A DNA stretch of 64,000 bases from DATARH01 sp963847345 (GTDB lineage Bacteria; Pseudomonadota; Alphaproteobacteria; ATCC43930; CGMCC-115725): the NCBI GenBank assembly GCA_963847345.1, contig CAWJZU010000011.1:113112-177111 (forward strand), in the 5' to 3' direction. A program made the position numbers and the translations under genes. Position 1 is the first letter of the stretch. Each line of letters opens with the position of its first letter. The notes under the pieces are model-generated. The model saw only the letters and a program-made list of their open reading frames with translations. It was not told where the DNA came from and made no database searches. Positions 1 to 8,955 of the stretch are shown one piece after another.

Positions 1-152
1 ACCGCCCCGAACGCGGCCGAGCCTGCTTCGGTCATCAGATCGACGACATGCACTGGCGGCGTCAACGGCGCAATCGCCGGCTGCGGCGCCAGCAACGGAT
101 TGGTGGGCGGCGGCGCGGAAACGCTCGGTCGGACGTAACGGGATGCAGCCAT
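1..152 (-). CDS. 5' end of an unrecognised minus-strand protein, cut by the window edge
   Basis: An open frame starts with ATG at 152 and runs off the left edge, giving 50 codons. A good Shine-Dalgarno stretch (AAGGGGAAGAG) lies just upstream on the minus strand. The N-terminus is rich in Ala and Pro (MAASRYVRPSVSAPPP) and then reads PPVHVVDLMTEAGSAAFGA, which looks like the beginning of a folded domain. I do not recognise the family with certainty. The opposite-strand frame over the same bases is very Arg-rich and looks like a shadow. Confidence 0.55.
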   Translation of the reverse strand, partial: MAASRYVRPSVSAPPPTNPLLAPQPAIAPLTPPVHVVDLMTEAGSAAFGA

Positions 153-194
153 TCTCTTCCCCTTCAAGGTGTGTCTATCACCATACACCATTCC

Positions 195-273
195 GTAGGA
201 TGGGCGGAGCCACGCGAAGCCCATCTGCCCGCGGCGCACGGCATGGGCTCCGCTGCGCTCAGCCCCATCCTAC
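195..273. repeat. Imperfect palindrome (GTAGGATGGGC type)
   Basis: GTAGGATGGGC at 195-205 is matched by GCCCCATCCTAC near 262-273. The inner copies of GGAGC..GCCCAT and ATGGGCTCC also pair. This is the architecture of short dispersed intergenic palindromes. It abuts the stop of the PIN gene remnant at 270 and may end its transcript. Confidence 0.6.
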
Positions 274-1515
274 GCATTATCGGTTTCGCTACGTAGCTTG
301 AGTTTTGGTGCTATAGTTGCATTCGATCGGCGGATGCATTCGCTTACAAGCTGCTCAGCCACAGCGTAAGTATCGGCCTCCTTGACGGTAATTCGAGCCG
401 GTAGACGTGCGCGAATAGGATAAGACAGATTCTCGGCATGGATATGAACCTTTATTAGGCCGCTAACCTGTTCTGATTCACGGCTGCAATGTACCTCGAT
501 TTTAACGGTCTTGGGGGCCACTCCATGCCGCCATTGTGCGCACTTGAGGCTGACCCGACGCGCATGCTTCATTGGCTTGTTATGCCAGTACAGCGCATTC
601 GGATCGTGCCGGGGTATGCCATGAAGCAGTGAGGAATAATCTGGCGTTCGGGGCCGACCCATCGAACCCTCAAAGAAGGACCCATACGTCTTCTGCCGCC
701 AGCCGCCGTAGGGGGCAACCGACGCCCGAGGCAGTTCGAGCGGTTTCAAGGAGCCCCCAGCTTCCTCGTCCATCTCGTCATCGTCGTCGGCATCGGTCTG
801 CGGCAGGATCAGCACGCTTCCGCTCACTTCAATGCTAACTAGAACGTCTCTGCCGGGGCGCGTCCCATCGTTTGATATAAAGAAGCGAAGCTTTGGCCTC
901 GGCGCACGTTCATCGAGGTTTACATGTAGATTTCGGAGTAGCGTCTCAGATTCCTTCAACCAAGTCGGGTATGCTTGATCGCGATATTTTACTATTTCTT
1001 GCTCAGTAGCGGGGGTGAATTCTCTGCTAAACTCGTACAACATACGACTGATGTCAAGGAGAGTTGATGAAGGGCCGCGTGGGGCTGACCGTTCCGGCGG
1101 TTTGCTTAGCCCGAAATCAGTCGCGATTGGCACGCCCTCCTTAAGTTGTTCCATCAGGTCTTTTACTTGCTCGGTAGTGAGTGAGATGTGTCGAACGACT
1201 TCAGCATTAAATTTCGTGAGTTCGCGGCCCTCAAAGTCTAGGTAATTAATCCGGAATAATGGTTCTGCATTTCGAAGCTTTTTGATCTCCTGATTAAGAG
1301 CCCGGACCTGCTTTTCCGCCTCTTTGGTTTCCGGGGCTAGAAGCCATTCATCAGGTATCTCGACGAATGCTAGACCAATCATTTTTGCGCTTAACATTGG
1401 CCCAGTATCATATGAGAGTATCCGCACGTTAGCGTGATTTTGCTCCCGCTTTCCATAGGCATACGCTATGCCGACTAGACAATCATCAGGCCGATCATAG
1501 CTAAGGCGCTCGCTA
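270..1515 (-). pseudogene. PIN-domain protein, 3' portion (gene split by an IS5-family element)
   Basis: This is the downstream part of a PIN-domain gene whose start lies beyond the insertion at 1516-2723. The frame begins SERLSYDRPDDCLVGIAYAY and continues with SYDTGPMLSAKMIGL and IPDEWLLAPE. These supply the third and fourth acidic residues of a PIN nuclease fold. A charged helix (ETKEAEKQVRALNQEIKKL) and a long C-terminal region ending in a beta-rich domain follow. Removing the element joins the halves in frame (GEL|SERLSYD) to give about 515 residues. PIN domains are usually metal-dependent RNases; the substrate here is unknown. An apparent Met start at 1571 lies inside the element and is unlikely to be native. 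Confidence 0.8.
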
Positions 1516-2723
1516 GGGAAACACCGAACAATGGCGGCGTAGGCGACGGTTTGGGGGCGGCCGCCTAACATGCGACATCGGCGCTGCGAATAGCAGCCTA
1601 CGTAAGCAAAAAGCCGGTTTGTACTGGGGTTTTTATTGTCGTTTTTGGGAGTAAGACAGAGTCCGGGCGTGATCAGACGTGGCCTTGCGCCAGCAGGGCT
1701 TTCTTGACGATCACCAGGTTGGCTAGGGCGAACAGGGTGCGCAGTTGCGCGGTGTTCTTGACCAGACCGCGATAGCGCAGCCTCTTATGCCGGAACAGGT
1801 TCTTGACGATGTGGAACGGGTGCTCGACCCAGGCCCGCACCTGCGACAGCGCCCGCTCGACCGGCTCGGCCCAATCCCGCAGGGTTTTGGGCAACGCTTT
1901 GATGATGCTGCGCTTGATCGCGATGTTCCAGGAGACATCGCGATCCTCAAGTTCTGGCCGTTTGTCCGCTCCGGTGTAGCCGGCATCGGCGAAGACCGCC
2001 TCCTCGTGGCCGTGCAATAGGGAAGCTGTCTGATTGATGTCGGCTTCGTTGGCAGCGGTACCGACGAGGGTGTGCACCACCCCCGAGGCGACATCCACCC
2101 CGATATGCGCCTTCATCCCGAAGTGCCACTGGTTGCCCTTCTTGGTCTGGTGCATCTCCGGATCGCGGGCCTTCTTCTTGTTCTTTGTCGAAGGCGGTGC
2201 GGCTATGATTGACGCATCAACGATTGTGCCCTGGCGCATCAACAGACCGCGCTCCTGCAGCATCGCGCCGACTTCGTCGAACAGTGCCCGGGTCAGGTCG
2301 TGCTCCTCCAGCCAATGGCGGAAGTTCAGCACCGTCGTCGCGTCCGGAACCGCCGTCACCGCCAGGTCGATCCCGGCAAAGCCGCGCAGCGCTTGGCTAT
2401 CGTAGAGCGCGTCCTCCAAGGCCTCATCGGCCAGCCCGTACCACTGCTGCAAAAAGTACAGCCGCAGCATCCGCTCCAGCCCGATCGGCGGCCGACCGCG
2501 TTCGCCCTTCGGGTAGAACGGACGCAGCCGTTCAACCAGCCGCGCCCATGGCCACCACTTGCTCCATCTCGGCCAAAAACTTGTCGCGCCGTGTCTGCTT
2601 CTTCTTGCCGGCGTATTCCGCCTGCGAAAAGCTCCCCTGCCGCTGCATCGCGTCCCCCGCTCCTCCGGACCGAACGATCCTATCCGATGCTAGCGCCAGC
2701 AGCCGGATTTTTCAGTGTTTCCC
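1516..2723 (-). mobile_element. IS5-family insertion sequence, about 1.21 kb
   Basis: Imperfect terminal inverted repeats are visible: GGGAAACACCGAACAAT reading inward from 1516, and GGGAAACACTGAAAAAT reading inward on the minus strand from 2723. They agree at 15 of 17 positions. The flanks are CTA|GG on the left and CC|CTAA on the right. This fits a YTAR-type target used by IS5 relatives, although the exact duplication (TA, or an imperfect 4-mer) cannot be fixed. The element carries one transposase gene in the minus direction and splits a PIN-domain gene. Confidence 0.8.
1673..2648 (-). pseudogene. IS5-family DDE transposase, frameshifted
   Basis: The frame from 2470 to 1673 encodes the core of an IS5-group transposase: GTIVDASIIAAP (first Asp), the GMKAHIGVD region, EAVFADAGYTGA (second Asp), and a C-terminal SQVRAWVEHPFHIVKNLF block containing the Glu region. 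The true start is the ATG at 2648 (MQRQGSFSQAEYAGKKKQTR). That frame stops soon after FLAEMEQVV because of one extra G near 2550. Deleting it restores VVPWARLVERLRPFYPKGER and a product of about 324 residues, normal for the family. The element is therefore probably not autonomous unless this is a sequencing error. Confidence 0.8.
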
Positions 2724-2725
2724 TA

Positions 2726-3027
2726 AGTTCGCCGTCGGGTTTGAGGTCTAGTCCGAGAAGGAGCTTCACCAAGGGTCTCGACGCGTGAACAATCCGGTGG
2801 CCGTCTGAGGACTTGACGATGTCCCGCAGTAGGCTCGATGCAAGTCTTGCCCGCTTCGCAAGTCGATCGGACCCGCGGTACTTATGTTGGTCGATCTCAG
2901 ATTGCACCGGCCGCGTCACGATCAGGTGGACTTCATCAAAATCTGACCACCTGCCCCAATCTAACTCGCCGAAGGGACGGCATTGAATGAAGAAATTGGT
3001 ATCCGGGAAAAAATACAGGATTGGCAC
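2726..3027 (-). pseudogene. PIN-domain protein, 5' portion
   Basis: The gene starts with GTG at 3027, five bases after a strong GAGGAGG Shine-Dalgarno. The protein opens PILYFFPDTNFFIQC, whose DTN is the first acidic site of a PIN domain, and continues with TRPVQSEIDQHK, the second acidic site. It runs to LDLKPDGEL, where the IS5-family element interrupts it. The apparent C-terminus beyond that (RETLKNPAAGASIG) is IS sequence. The remainder of the gene is at 270-1515. Confidence 0.8.
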
Positions 3028-3446
3028 GCCGCCTCCTCAGGAGCTATGTCGTCGCCCTACGGTTTCAGAACATGGAGGGTCTACGGCGTTTTTCACTATT
3101 GACAAGTGATGTATGCGAATAAAAGGTGGATGATCGGCACGATGTTTGTAGCAGCCTTGCAAGGCTCCACCCGGCCAATGCTTCGCTCATCTTGGCTACC
3201 TCGCCGTCGACACCAAAGTCGCCATAGTCGCAGGTTATATAGGACACTCGGTGGGCGGGAGAAGTGATATGGAAATTCGAGCCGATGAATTGGCACCGTT
3301 CCCTGTTCGGAACATTCTGGTTCCCTGTTCGCGCGCTCCCGTTCCCTGTTCTCCTGGCTTCCACTCCCTGTTCCGCGCACAGCGAATTGCTGCGCAACTC
3401 CTTGCCGTTCAAAGCGGAATCCGGTCGGAGGGGCGGCGGATCGCAA
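3028..3446. other. Gene-free spacer containing iteron-like repeats
   Basis: I see no credible gene between the GTG start of the PIN gene and the amidase stop. Long frames crossing it are extensions of the amidase or low-complexity readings of the repeats at 3298-3373. Confidence 0.6.
3298..3373. repeat. Four direct repeats of (G/A)(T)TCCCTGTTC at 21-22 bp spacing
   Basis: Copies begin at 3298, 3320, 3341 and 3363. The first three are GTTCCCTGTTC and the fourth is ACTCCCTGTTC. Spacing is 22, 21 and 22 bp, close to two helical turns, which places every copy on the same DNA face. This resembles iterons or a cooperative binding array. An AAATTCCC/GGGAATTT palindrome follows at 3447-3470. Confidence 0.7.
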
Positions 3447-3470
3447 AAATTCCCCGCAAGCAGGGAATTT
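3447..3470 (-). terminator. Likely intrinsic terminator of the amidase gene
   Basis: On the minus strand the amidase stop codon is directly followed by AAATTCCC-TGCTTGCG-GGGAATTTTT, an 8-bp stem with a short T run. It overlaps the stop codon by two bases. The stem is AT-rich at its base, so strength is uncertain. Confidence 0.45.
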
Positions 3471-5794
3471 ACGGCAGCTGGCCGAAGGCGGGCGGGGGGA
3501 TGCGGCGCTTCGAGGCGGCTTCGTAGGCGGAGGCGATGCGCAGCACGACATCCTCGCGGCCCGGCTCGGCGCGGAACACCAGCGAGAACGGCAGGCCCGG
3601 CTCCGGCAGCGTGGTCGGCGTGTCGGAGGCGGCCGACACGTAGCGCGTGCGGTCGTCGCTGAGCTTGAACACCGGGTCGTACACGGTCGTCACATAGCCG
3701 GCCGGGATCAGCACTTCGGTCAGCCCGGCGTTCGGGCCGTAGAAGGACTCCATCCGCAGATTGTTGCCGCCGGCGAGCGGGTCGTTGGCGCCGCCGATCT
3801 TGGCCGGCGGCAGCGGCGTGTGCAGCCGCACCAAGCGCGTCGAGCCGGTTCTCGTAGATCACCAGCATGTCGAGCCGGCGCAGCAATTCGCGCAGCATGA
3901 TCCGCTCGTCGACCCCCTGCCGGCCGCCGAGCGGGTTGCGCGGGTCGGTCACCTCCTCCCAATTGCGGAACGCGGCCCGCCCGTCGTCGCCCCAGAACTT
4001 CGAGCGCCGGTTCAGCGCCGCGAAATCGGTCAGCGTCTCGGTAAAGCCGCGCGCCGCCCAGTCCGCCGCCCGCCTCGTCAGGTATTGCGGGATGTGGAAG
4101 CGGAAGCTCATCGCCAGCTCCTGGTCCTGGATCGTGGCGATGTCGAGATTCGACGGCGGCGCGATGCGGCCCTCGGCCAGTTCGACCATGTAGTCGATCG
4201 GCGCCATCGTCCCGCCGCCGAACACTTTTCCGGGCAGGAACTCGGTCGGCCGGATCGCGGCGGCGAACTCCTTGAACAACGGCGTGCCGTCGCGCCCGAG
4301 GCGGAACAAGAGGTCGGGCATGAACACCGGCACCAGCCGCGCGAGACCGGCGCGGAAATCCGGGTTCATCTGCTCGAGGTCGCGGTCGCGCTCCCATAGC
4401 GGATCGGACGATTCGACCAGCGTCGCGCCGAGTTTCTCGCCGAGCACCGATTTGATCTCGGCCGCTGCCGCTGTCGTGATCGGCACGGTCGCCTTTTCGC
4501 CGGGGCGCACCAACATCGACTCGCGCACGACGCCGATGCGCACCCCCTTCAGAGACGATGCGGGCGTGGCGGCGTGGCGCGCGTAGCCGCCCTCCAGCAC
4601 CGACGAGCGCGGCACGGTCGTGTACGGGTCGCGGCGGTCGTAATATCCGTTTTCCGGGTCCTTCAGCGCGTCGAGCACCCGGGCGCAATCGGCGATCGTG
4701 CGGCAGATGATGCCGCTCCTGTCGCAATAGATGTCGGCGCCGATCGCCCCGCCGTCAAAGCCGAGCATCGCCTTGTGCGGCAGGATCAGCGCGCAGGCAT
4801 TGTGGTTGGCGGGCCCACGGGTCGAGGCGCGCGTCTCCTCGCCGAGGCTCGCCATCACCAGATTGGCGCTGACCGACACCGCCGATCCCGACGACGACCC
4901 CAACGAGGCGGCGCGCGTCGTGTCGTAGACATTGGCCGGGTTGCCGCCCCACGAGCTGCGCTGATAGCCGAGCACCGACGGCAGCACCTTGTCGGGCTGG
5001 TGCCGGCCGCCGGGATTGCCGGCGCGGCCGTTGTATTCGGTGCAGACGGCCTTCGCGAAGATGATCGCGCCCTTGTCGCGCAGCTGCTCGACGAGGATGT
5101 GGTCGCGCGCCGGGAAGTCGATGTCATAGGAAGCGTCGCCGCCGCCGGTCGTGCGCATGTCCTTCGTGTCGAACGGATCCTTGAACGAGAACACGACACC
5201 GTAGATCGGCATTTTTTCCAATGGCGGGTTGGTACCGTACTGGGCGTCGAGTTCGGCGGCGCGTTCGAGCGCGTCCGGGTAGTGGCGGAAGACTTCGCAG
5301 ACCGGCGGCGCGCCCTGGGGGAGGGGGCCGAGCGACGGGTGCCGGTCAAACTCGCCCTTGCAAGTCACCGAGCGCTCGCCGCGGATGTTCAGCGTTGCCA
5401 GCGTGTTGAGCTGGCCGGCGTCGGGCTTGCCGACGATCATGCCGTATTGCTGTTCAACGCTCGGATCGGAGGCGGTCGGCTCCATGCGGCCGAATTCGAG
5501 TGGCGACCCCTCGTACCTGTCGAGATCGGGAAACAGCGTCGCGGCGGCGACCGTCTCGGTCGGGAACGCCAGTGGCGCCCCGGCCCGCACCGCGCCGGCC
5601 GCCGCCGGGACCGGATCGCCGTCCGCGGTCACGAGCAGGCTGGCGACGCCGTTATAGGCGCGCACCCGCGCGATATATTGCTGGACGACATCGACCACGG
5701 TGGTGCGCCCGGCGCGGATCGCTTCGTGCAGCTCGTCGATCGTCGCCTCTTCGAGGCGGAATTGCTTCGCCTCGATGCCGGCCTGATCGGTCAT
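3469..5794 (-). pseudogene. Amidase-signature hydrolase, one frameshift near the 3' end
   Basis: The protein starts MTDQAGIEAKQFRLEEATID at 5794. It carries the amidase-signature core: a catalytic-Lys region (GVVFSFKDPFDTKD), the Gly/Ser-rich ASLGSSSGSAVSVSANL, and GEETRASTRGPANHNA, which supplies the Ser/cis-Ser pair. Relatives hydrolyse amide bonds in small amides or act in glutaminyl-tRNA synthesis; the long insertions make the tRNA role unlikely. At about 3834 the frame shifts after YENRLDAL: one extra T (CTTG for CTG) breaks the continuation VRLHTPLPPAKIGG, which is intact in the next frame down to 3469. The repaired length is about 775 residues. It is 33 bp downstream of the LeuD-like gene on the same strand. 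Confidence 0.75.
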
Positions 5795-5827
5795 TCGGAT
5801 GCCCTCCTCGCCCGCGTCCGTGAAGTT

Positions 5828-6331
5828 TTAGCCCACCGCCTTCGGCGCGATCAGGCCCTCGGCTTCGAGCAGCGGGAAAATGCCGCCTCCGGTCATCAGC
5901 GCCAGCAGCCGCTCGGGCACCGGCTTCGCGCGCAATACAGTGCCGGTGTCGCGATTGCGCACGGTCCAATCCACGATCGAAATCTCCGCCGTCTGGCCTT
6001 CCTCGAACGCGGCGTGCACCCCCGGGCATTCGAGCGCCAAAAAGCCGAAACTGACCGCGTTGCGGAAGAACAGTCCGTTGATCGACTCGGCCAACAGCGC
6101 GCCAAGTCCGATATTGCGCAACGAGCGCGCCGCCGGCCGGCTTGATCCGGTGCCGAAGTTGCGCCCGCCGACGATGATGTCGCCGGGGCCGATCTGATCG
6201 ACCCAGCCGGGCCGGCTCGCGGAAAACACCGCGCGCGCCTGCTCGGCTTCGGTCGCGGTCAGAAGCGGCCCCGGCAGCATCAGGTCGGTGTTGACGTCGT
6301 CGCCGAATTTCCAGACACGCCCGGAAACCAT
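5828..6331 (-). CDS. LeuD-like aconitase swivel-domain protein (isopropylmalate dehydratase small-subunit family)
   Basis: This 167-residue protein opens GRVWKFGDDVNTDLMLPG and has GGRNFGTGSSRPAARSLRNIG, the conserved swivel-domain loop that contacts substrate in aconitase-type dehydratases. Length matches LeuD and the small subunits of dimethylmalate and homoaconitate dehydratases. No large Fe-S subunit is in the window, so the actual substrate is open. It lies 93 bp downstream of thiG and 33 bp upstream of the amidase on the same strand. I leave leuD unassigned because there is no leucine-gene context. Confidence 0.8.
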   Translation of the reverse strand: MVSGRVWKFGDDVNTDLMLPGPLLTATEAEQARAVFSASRPGWVDQIGPGDIIVGGRNFGTGSSRPAARSLRNIGLGALLAESINGLFFRNAVSFGFLALECPGVHAAFEEGQTAEISIVDWTVRNRDTGTVLRAKPVPERLLALMTGGGIFPLLEAEGLIAPKAVG

Positions 6332-6424
6332 CGTGCGCTCCTTGGCTCAGGCCGTAACGGAGCGAAGCGTAGCCGGTCCGTCATCCCGACAAAAGTCGGG
6401 ACTGCGGCGAGAGGATGTTGCGGA

Positions 6425-7195
6425 TCAGGTACCGACTAATCCGAGCTGCGGGCTCGACGGCTCGGCGAAATCGCGTTCCGGGATGCGGCCGGCGAGGCGC
6501 GCCAGCCTGCCGGCCTCGACCGCACCGCGCATCGCGGCGGCCATCCGGCGCGGATCGTGCGATTTGGCGATCGCGGTGTTGACCAGCACCGCGTCGCAGC
6601 CGAGCTCCATCGCCTGCGCCGCGTCCGACGCCGTGCCGATGCCGGCGTCGAGCACAACCGGAACCGGGCTGCGGGCGCAGATCAGTTCGATCGCTGCTGG
6701 GTTGGCGATGCCGCGCCCGGAGCCAATCAGCGACCCCAGCGGCATGACCGCGGCGCAGCCGACATCGGCGAGTTTCTGGCAGGCGACCGGGTCCTCGTTG
6801 CAGTACGGCAGCACCGTGAACCCTTTGCGCACGAGTTCATCGGCCGCGTGCACAAGCTGCTCGACATCGGGGTAGAGCAGTTCGCGGTCGCCGATCAGTT
6901 CGAGCTTGACCCAATCGGTTTCGAGCGCCTCGCGCGCCAGCTCGGCGGTCAGGATCGCGTCGCGCGCGGTGACGCAGCCCGACGTATTCGGCAAGAGCCG
7001 GTACTTGCCACCGAGCAGATCGACGAGGCTCTCGGCATAGGTGTCAAGACTGATGCGGCGGATCGACATCGTAACCAGTTCGGCGCCGCTCGCTTCCAAC
7101 GAGTCAAGCAGCACCTGCTGATTGGGATACTGGGCGGTACCGACGAACAAACGCGACTTCAGCGCGGTGCCGGCGATGATCAGCGGATCGGACAT
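6425..7195 (-). CDS. thiG: Thiazole synthase ThiG
   Basis: ThiG forms the thiazole phosphate ring of thiamine from 1-deoxyxylulose 5-phosphate, dehydroglycine and sulfur carried by ThiS. The 256-residue sequence is typical: LIIAGTALKSRLFVGTAQYP at the N-terminus, SIRRI, NTSGC, the Schiff-base lysine in DWVKLELIGD (about residue 97), VMPLGSLIGSGRG and the phosphate-binding VVLDAGIGTASDAAQAMELG. The gene starts 27 bp after the thiS stop and belongs to the TPP-riboswitch operon thiO-thiS-thiG. Confidence 0.97.
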   Translation of the reverse strand: MSDPLIIAGTALKSRLFVGTAQYPNQQVLLDSLEASGAELVTMSIRRISLDTYAESLVDLLGGKYRLLPNTSGCVTARDAILTAELAREALETDWVKLELIGDRELLYPDVEQLVHAADELVRKGFTVLPYCNEDPVACQKLADVGCAAVMPLGSLIGSGRGIANPAAIELICARSPVPVVLDAGIGTASDAAQAMELGCDAVLVNTAIAKSHDPRRMAAAMRGAVEAGRLARLAGRIPERDFAEPSSPQLGLVGT

Positions 7196-7222
7196 GCAGG
7201 TATCCTGTTCGGCAAATTCTGT

Positions 7223-7444
7223 TCAGCCACCTTGCAGCGGCCGGACGATCTCGACCCGGTCGCCGGAGGCGAGCGGTTTTTCCGCCCACTCGGCGCGCCG
7301 CACGACCGAGCCGTTGATCGCCACAGCCAGAAACCGGGCGCTCGGGTCGATGCCGCGCTCCGCGAGCAATTCCGCGACGGTCGAAACCGCGATGTCGGCC
7401 TCCTCGCCGTTGATGCGCAGCCTGGTCATTGAGCCCCTGGTCAT
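7223..7444 (-). CDS. thiS: Sulfur carrier protein ThiS
   Basis: This small ubiquitin-like sulfur carrier of thiazole synthesis ends in the required Gly-Gly (RPLQGG) that is adenylated and thiocarboxylated. The core LRINGEEADI, TVAELLAERG and FLAVAINGSVVRRAEW fits ThiS. Two starts are possible. An ATG at 7444 overlaps the thiO stop as ATGA, and a second ATG at 7429 gives MTRLRINGEE, closer to the usual 65-68 residues. Translational coupling favours one of these two. Confidence 0.95.
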   Translation of the reverse strand: MTRGSMTRLRINGEEADIAVSTVAELLAERGIDPSARFLAVAINGSVVRRAEWAEKPLASGDRVEIVRPLQGG

Positions 7445-8583
7445 TGCGCCGCCGCCGCGCCGAAAGACGCCGCCTCGGGCCGCGAGAAGGCAAAGCGCTC
7501 GGGCGAGAAGGGCAGGGCGGTGTCGGGGAGCCGTCCGCTGAGGATATAGGAGCTGACCACTGCGGCCGTGACCGGGGTCAGCAGAATGCCGTTGCGGTGA
7601 TGGCCGGTCGCCACGACGAGCCGGTCGAGGCCGCTCGGCCCCAGCATCGGCGCGTCGTCGCGCGACCCCGGTCGGAACCCGACCCAGGTCTCGGCGACCG
7701 GCAATTCCTCGATCGTCGGGACGGCGCGCCAGGCGCCGTCGAGTAGCGCGAGCAGCCCCCCGGCGGTCAGCCGCTCATCGAACCCGCGCTCCTCGACCGT
7801 CGCGCCGATGACGAGACGCCCGTCGAGGCGCGGCACCAGATACGCGCGCGGCAACCACAGAACATGGCGCAACAACGGCGCCGCCGGGTCCATCTGCAAC
7901 GCCATCATTTGGCCCTTGATCGGCCGCACCGGTGGGCGGTTCGCGGCCGGGATGCCGCCGATCTCGCGCGACCACGCGCCGGCCGCGAGCACGACGATGT
8001 CGGCCCGATCCTCGCCGCGCTCGGTGACGACGCCAGTCGCGCGACCGTTCCCGACCGTGATCTCGCGAACCGGGCAGTGCTCCATCAGATCGACCCCGGC
8101 ATTGCGCGCCGCCGCTGCCAGGGCGCGGCCGAGCAGGCGGTTCTCGACCTGATGATCGTTGGGGCTCCAGACGGCGGCGGCGATGCCGGGCTTCAGATGC
8201 GGCTCGCGCTCGCGCGTCTGGGCCGCGGTCAGCCAGTGCAGATCGAGCCCGAGCCCTTTCTGAAAGTCATAGGAATGGCGCAGCGTCGCCGCGTCGTCGC
8301 GGTTCAGCGCGACGACCATCGTGCCCTCGCCGCGATACTCGACCGAAATGCCGGAGGCTGCTTCGAGTTCGCTGGCGAAATCGGGCCACAGACGCTGGCT
8401 TTCCAAGGCCAGCGGTAGAAGCGGCTCCTCGCCCGGTTCGGTCTCGACGGCGGCCGCCAGCATGCCGGCCGCGGCCCAGCTAGCGCCGCGCCCGGCTTCG
8501 CCCTTGTCGTAGACCGTGACCGAACAACCGGCCTGCGCGAGCCGCCAGGCAATGCCCAGACCAATGACGCCGGCGCCGACCAC
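7441..8583 (-). CDS. thiO: Glycine oxidase ThiO (FAD-dependent), start uncertain
   Basis: ThiO oxidises glycine to the imine used by ThiG. The sequence has the FAD Rossmann motif VGAGVIGLGIAWRLAQAG, GASWAAAGMLA, and a C-terminal VVATGHHRNGILLTP typical of the DAO family. GTG at 8583 is the first standard start, but it leaves only one residue before GAGxxG, which is too short for the first beta strand. Upstream in frame the codons read IST ILSIPKQRPRTVVVGAG back to an ATT at 8628, six bases after GGAGGGAG. No ATG is available there. Either ATT is used, or a start codon has been lost or misread. The stop overlaps thiS by 4 bp. Confidence 0.9.
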   Translation of the reverse strand: MVGAGVIGLGIAWRLAQAGCSVTVYDKGEAGRGASWAAAGMLAAAVETEPGEEPLLPLALESQRLWPDFASELEAASGISVEYRGEGTMVVALNRDDAATLRHSYDFQKGLGLDLHWLTAAQTREREPHLKPGIAAAVWSPNDHQVENRLLGRALAAAARNAGVDLMEHCPVREITVGNGRATGVVTERGEDRADIVVLAAGAWSREIGGIPAANRPPVRPIKGQMMALQMDPAAPLLRHVLWLPRAYLVPRLDGRLVIGATVEERGFDERLTAGGLLALLDGAWRAVPTIEELPVAETWVGFRPGSRDDAPMLGPSGLDRLVVATGHHRNGILLTPVTAAVVSSYILSGRLPDTALPFSPERFAFSRPEAASFGAAAAQ

Positions 8584-8632
8584 GACGGTCCGGGGACGCT
8601 GCTTCGGGATAGAAAGGATTGTGCTAATGACG

Positions 8633-8717
8633 GACTCCCTCCACCGGGCATGCCCGGCCAGGTTCAGTGGGTCTGATCTCAGCCGCCCGCCGACGGATTC
8701 GCCGCGAGCGACACCCC
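8633..8717 (-). promoter_or_regulatory. TPP riboswitch (THI box)
   Basis: On the minus strand GGGGTGTCGC opens helix P1, followed by GGCTGAGATCAGACCC, ACTGAACCTGGCCGGGCA and GGTGGAGGGAGTC. CTGAGA, ACCC and GAACCTG are the invariant thiamine-pyrophosphate aptamer segments. The 3' strand of P1 contains GGAGGGAG, which is also the best Shine-Dalgarno for thiO, so ligand binding could block translation directly. It controls thiO-thiS-thiG and possibly the leuD-like and amidase genes. Confidence 0.93.
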
Positions 8718-8831
8718 AGCCTCAGCCTGTCATATCAAGGCGAGGAACGCGCCGATGCAAGGAATTTCTGCGCAGCCCAGCGCCGCGATTCGATGACGTG
8801 CCGGATCCGGTGCCCGGAGTGTGATCGTCGA

Positions 8832-8941
8832 GATTGCTTCGTGGAGTTTATCCTCGGGCCGGCCGGAGGCCGGGCCCGTGGGCTCGCAATGACAGTGAAA
8901 GAAGAATTGTCATTGCGAGGAGCGTCAGCGACGAAGCAATC
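8832..8941. repeat. Long nested inverted repeat (ATTGCTTCGTCGC...GCAATGACA type)
   Basis: GATTGCTTCG at 8832-8841 pairs with CGAAGCAATC at 8932-8941. Inside, CTCGCAATGACA at 8883-8894 pairs with TGTCATTGCGAG at 8908-8919. This is a familiar dispersed palindrome of alphaproteobacterial intergenic regions. Nothing else is seen between the riboswitch and the hydrolase stop. Confidence 0.75.
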
Positions 8942-8955
8942 CCGGGCAGATAGCG

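Noticed and set aside
48..296. Plus-strand 82-codon frame at the left edge
   Set aside because: Arg-rich composition and overlap with a better-supported minus-strand start at 152 and a palindrome.
4574..6145. 523-codon plus-strand frame opposite the amidase and LeuD-like genes
   Set aside because: It is antisense to two clear enzyme genes, with Arg/His-rich low-similarity sequence typical of high-GC shadows.
6384..6401. TCCCGAC-AAAA-GTCGGGA hairpin between thiG and the LeuD-like gene considered as a terminator
   Set aside because: No T run follows on the minus strand. It looks like another short dispersed palindrome and does not prove the operon ends there.
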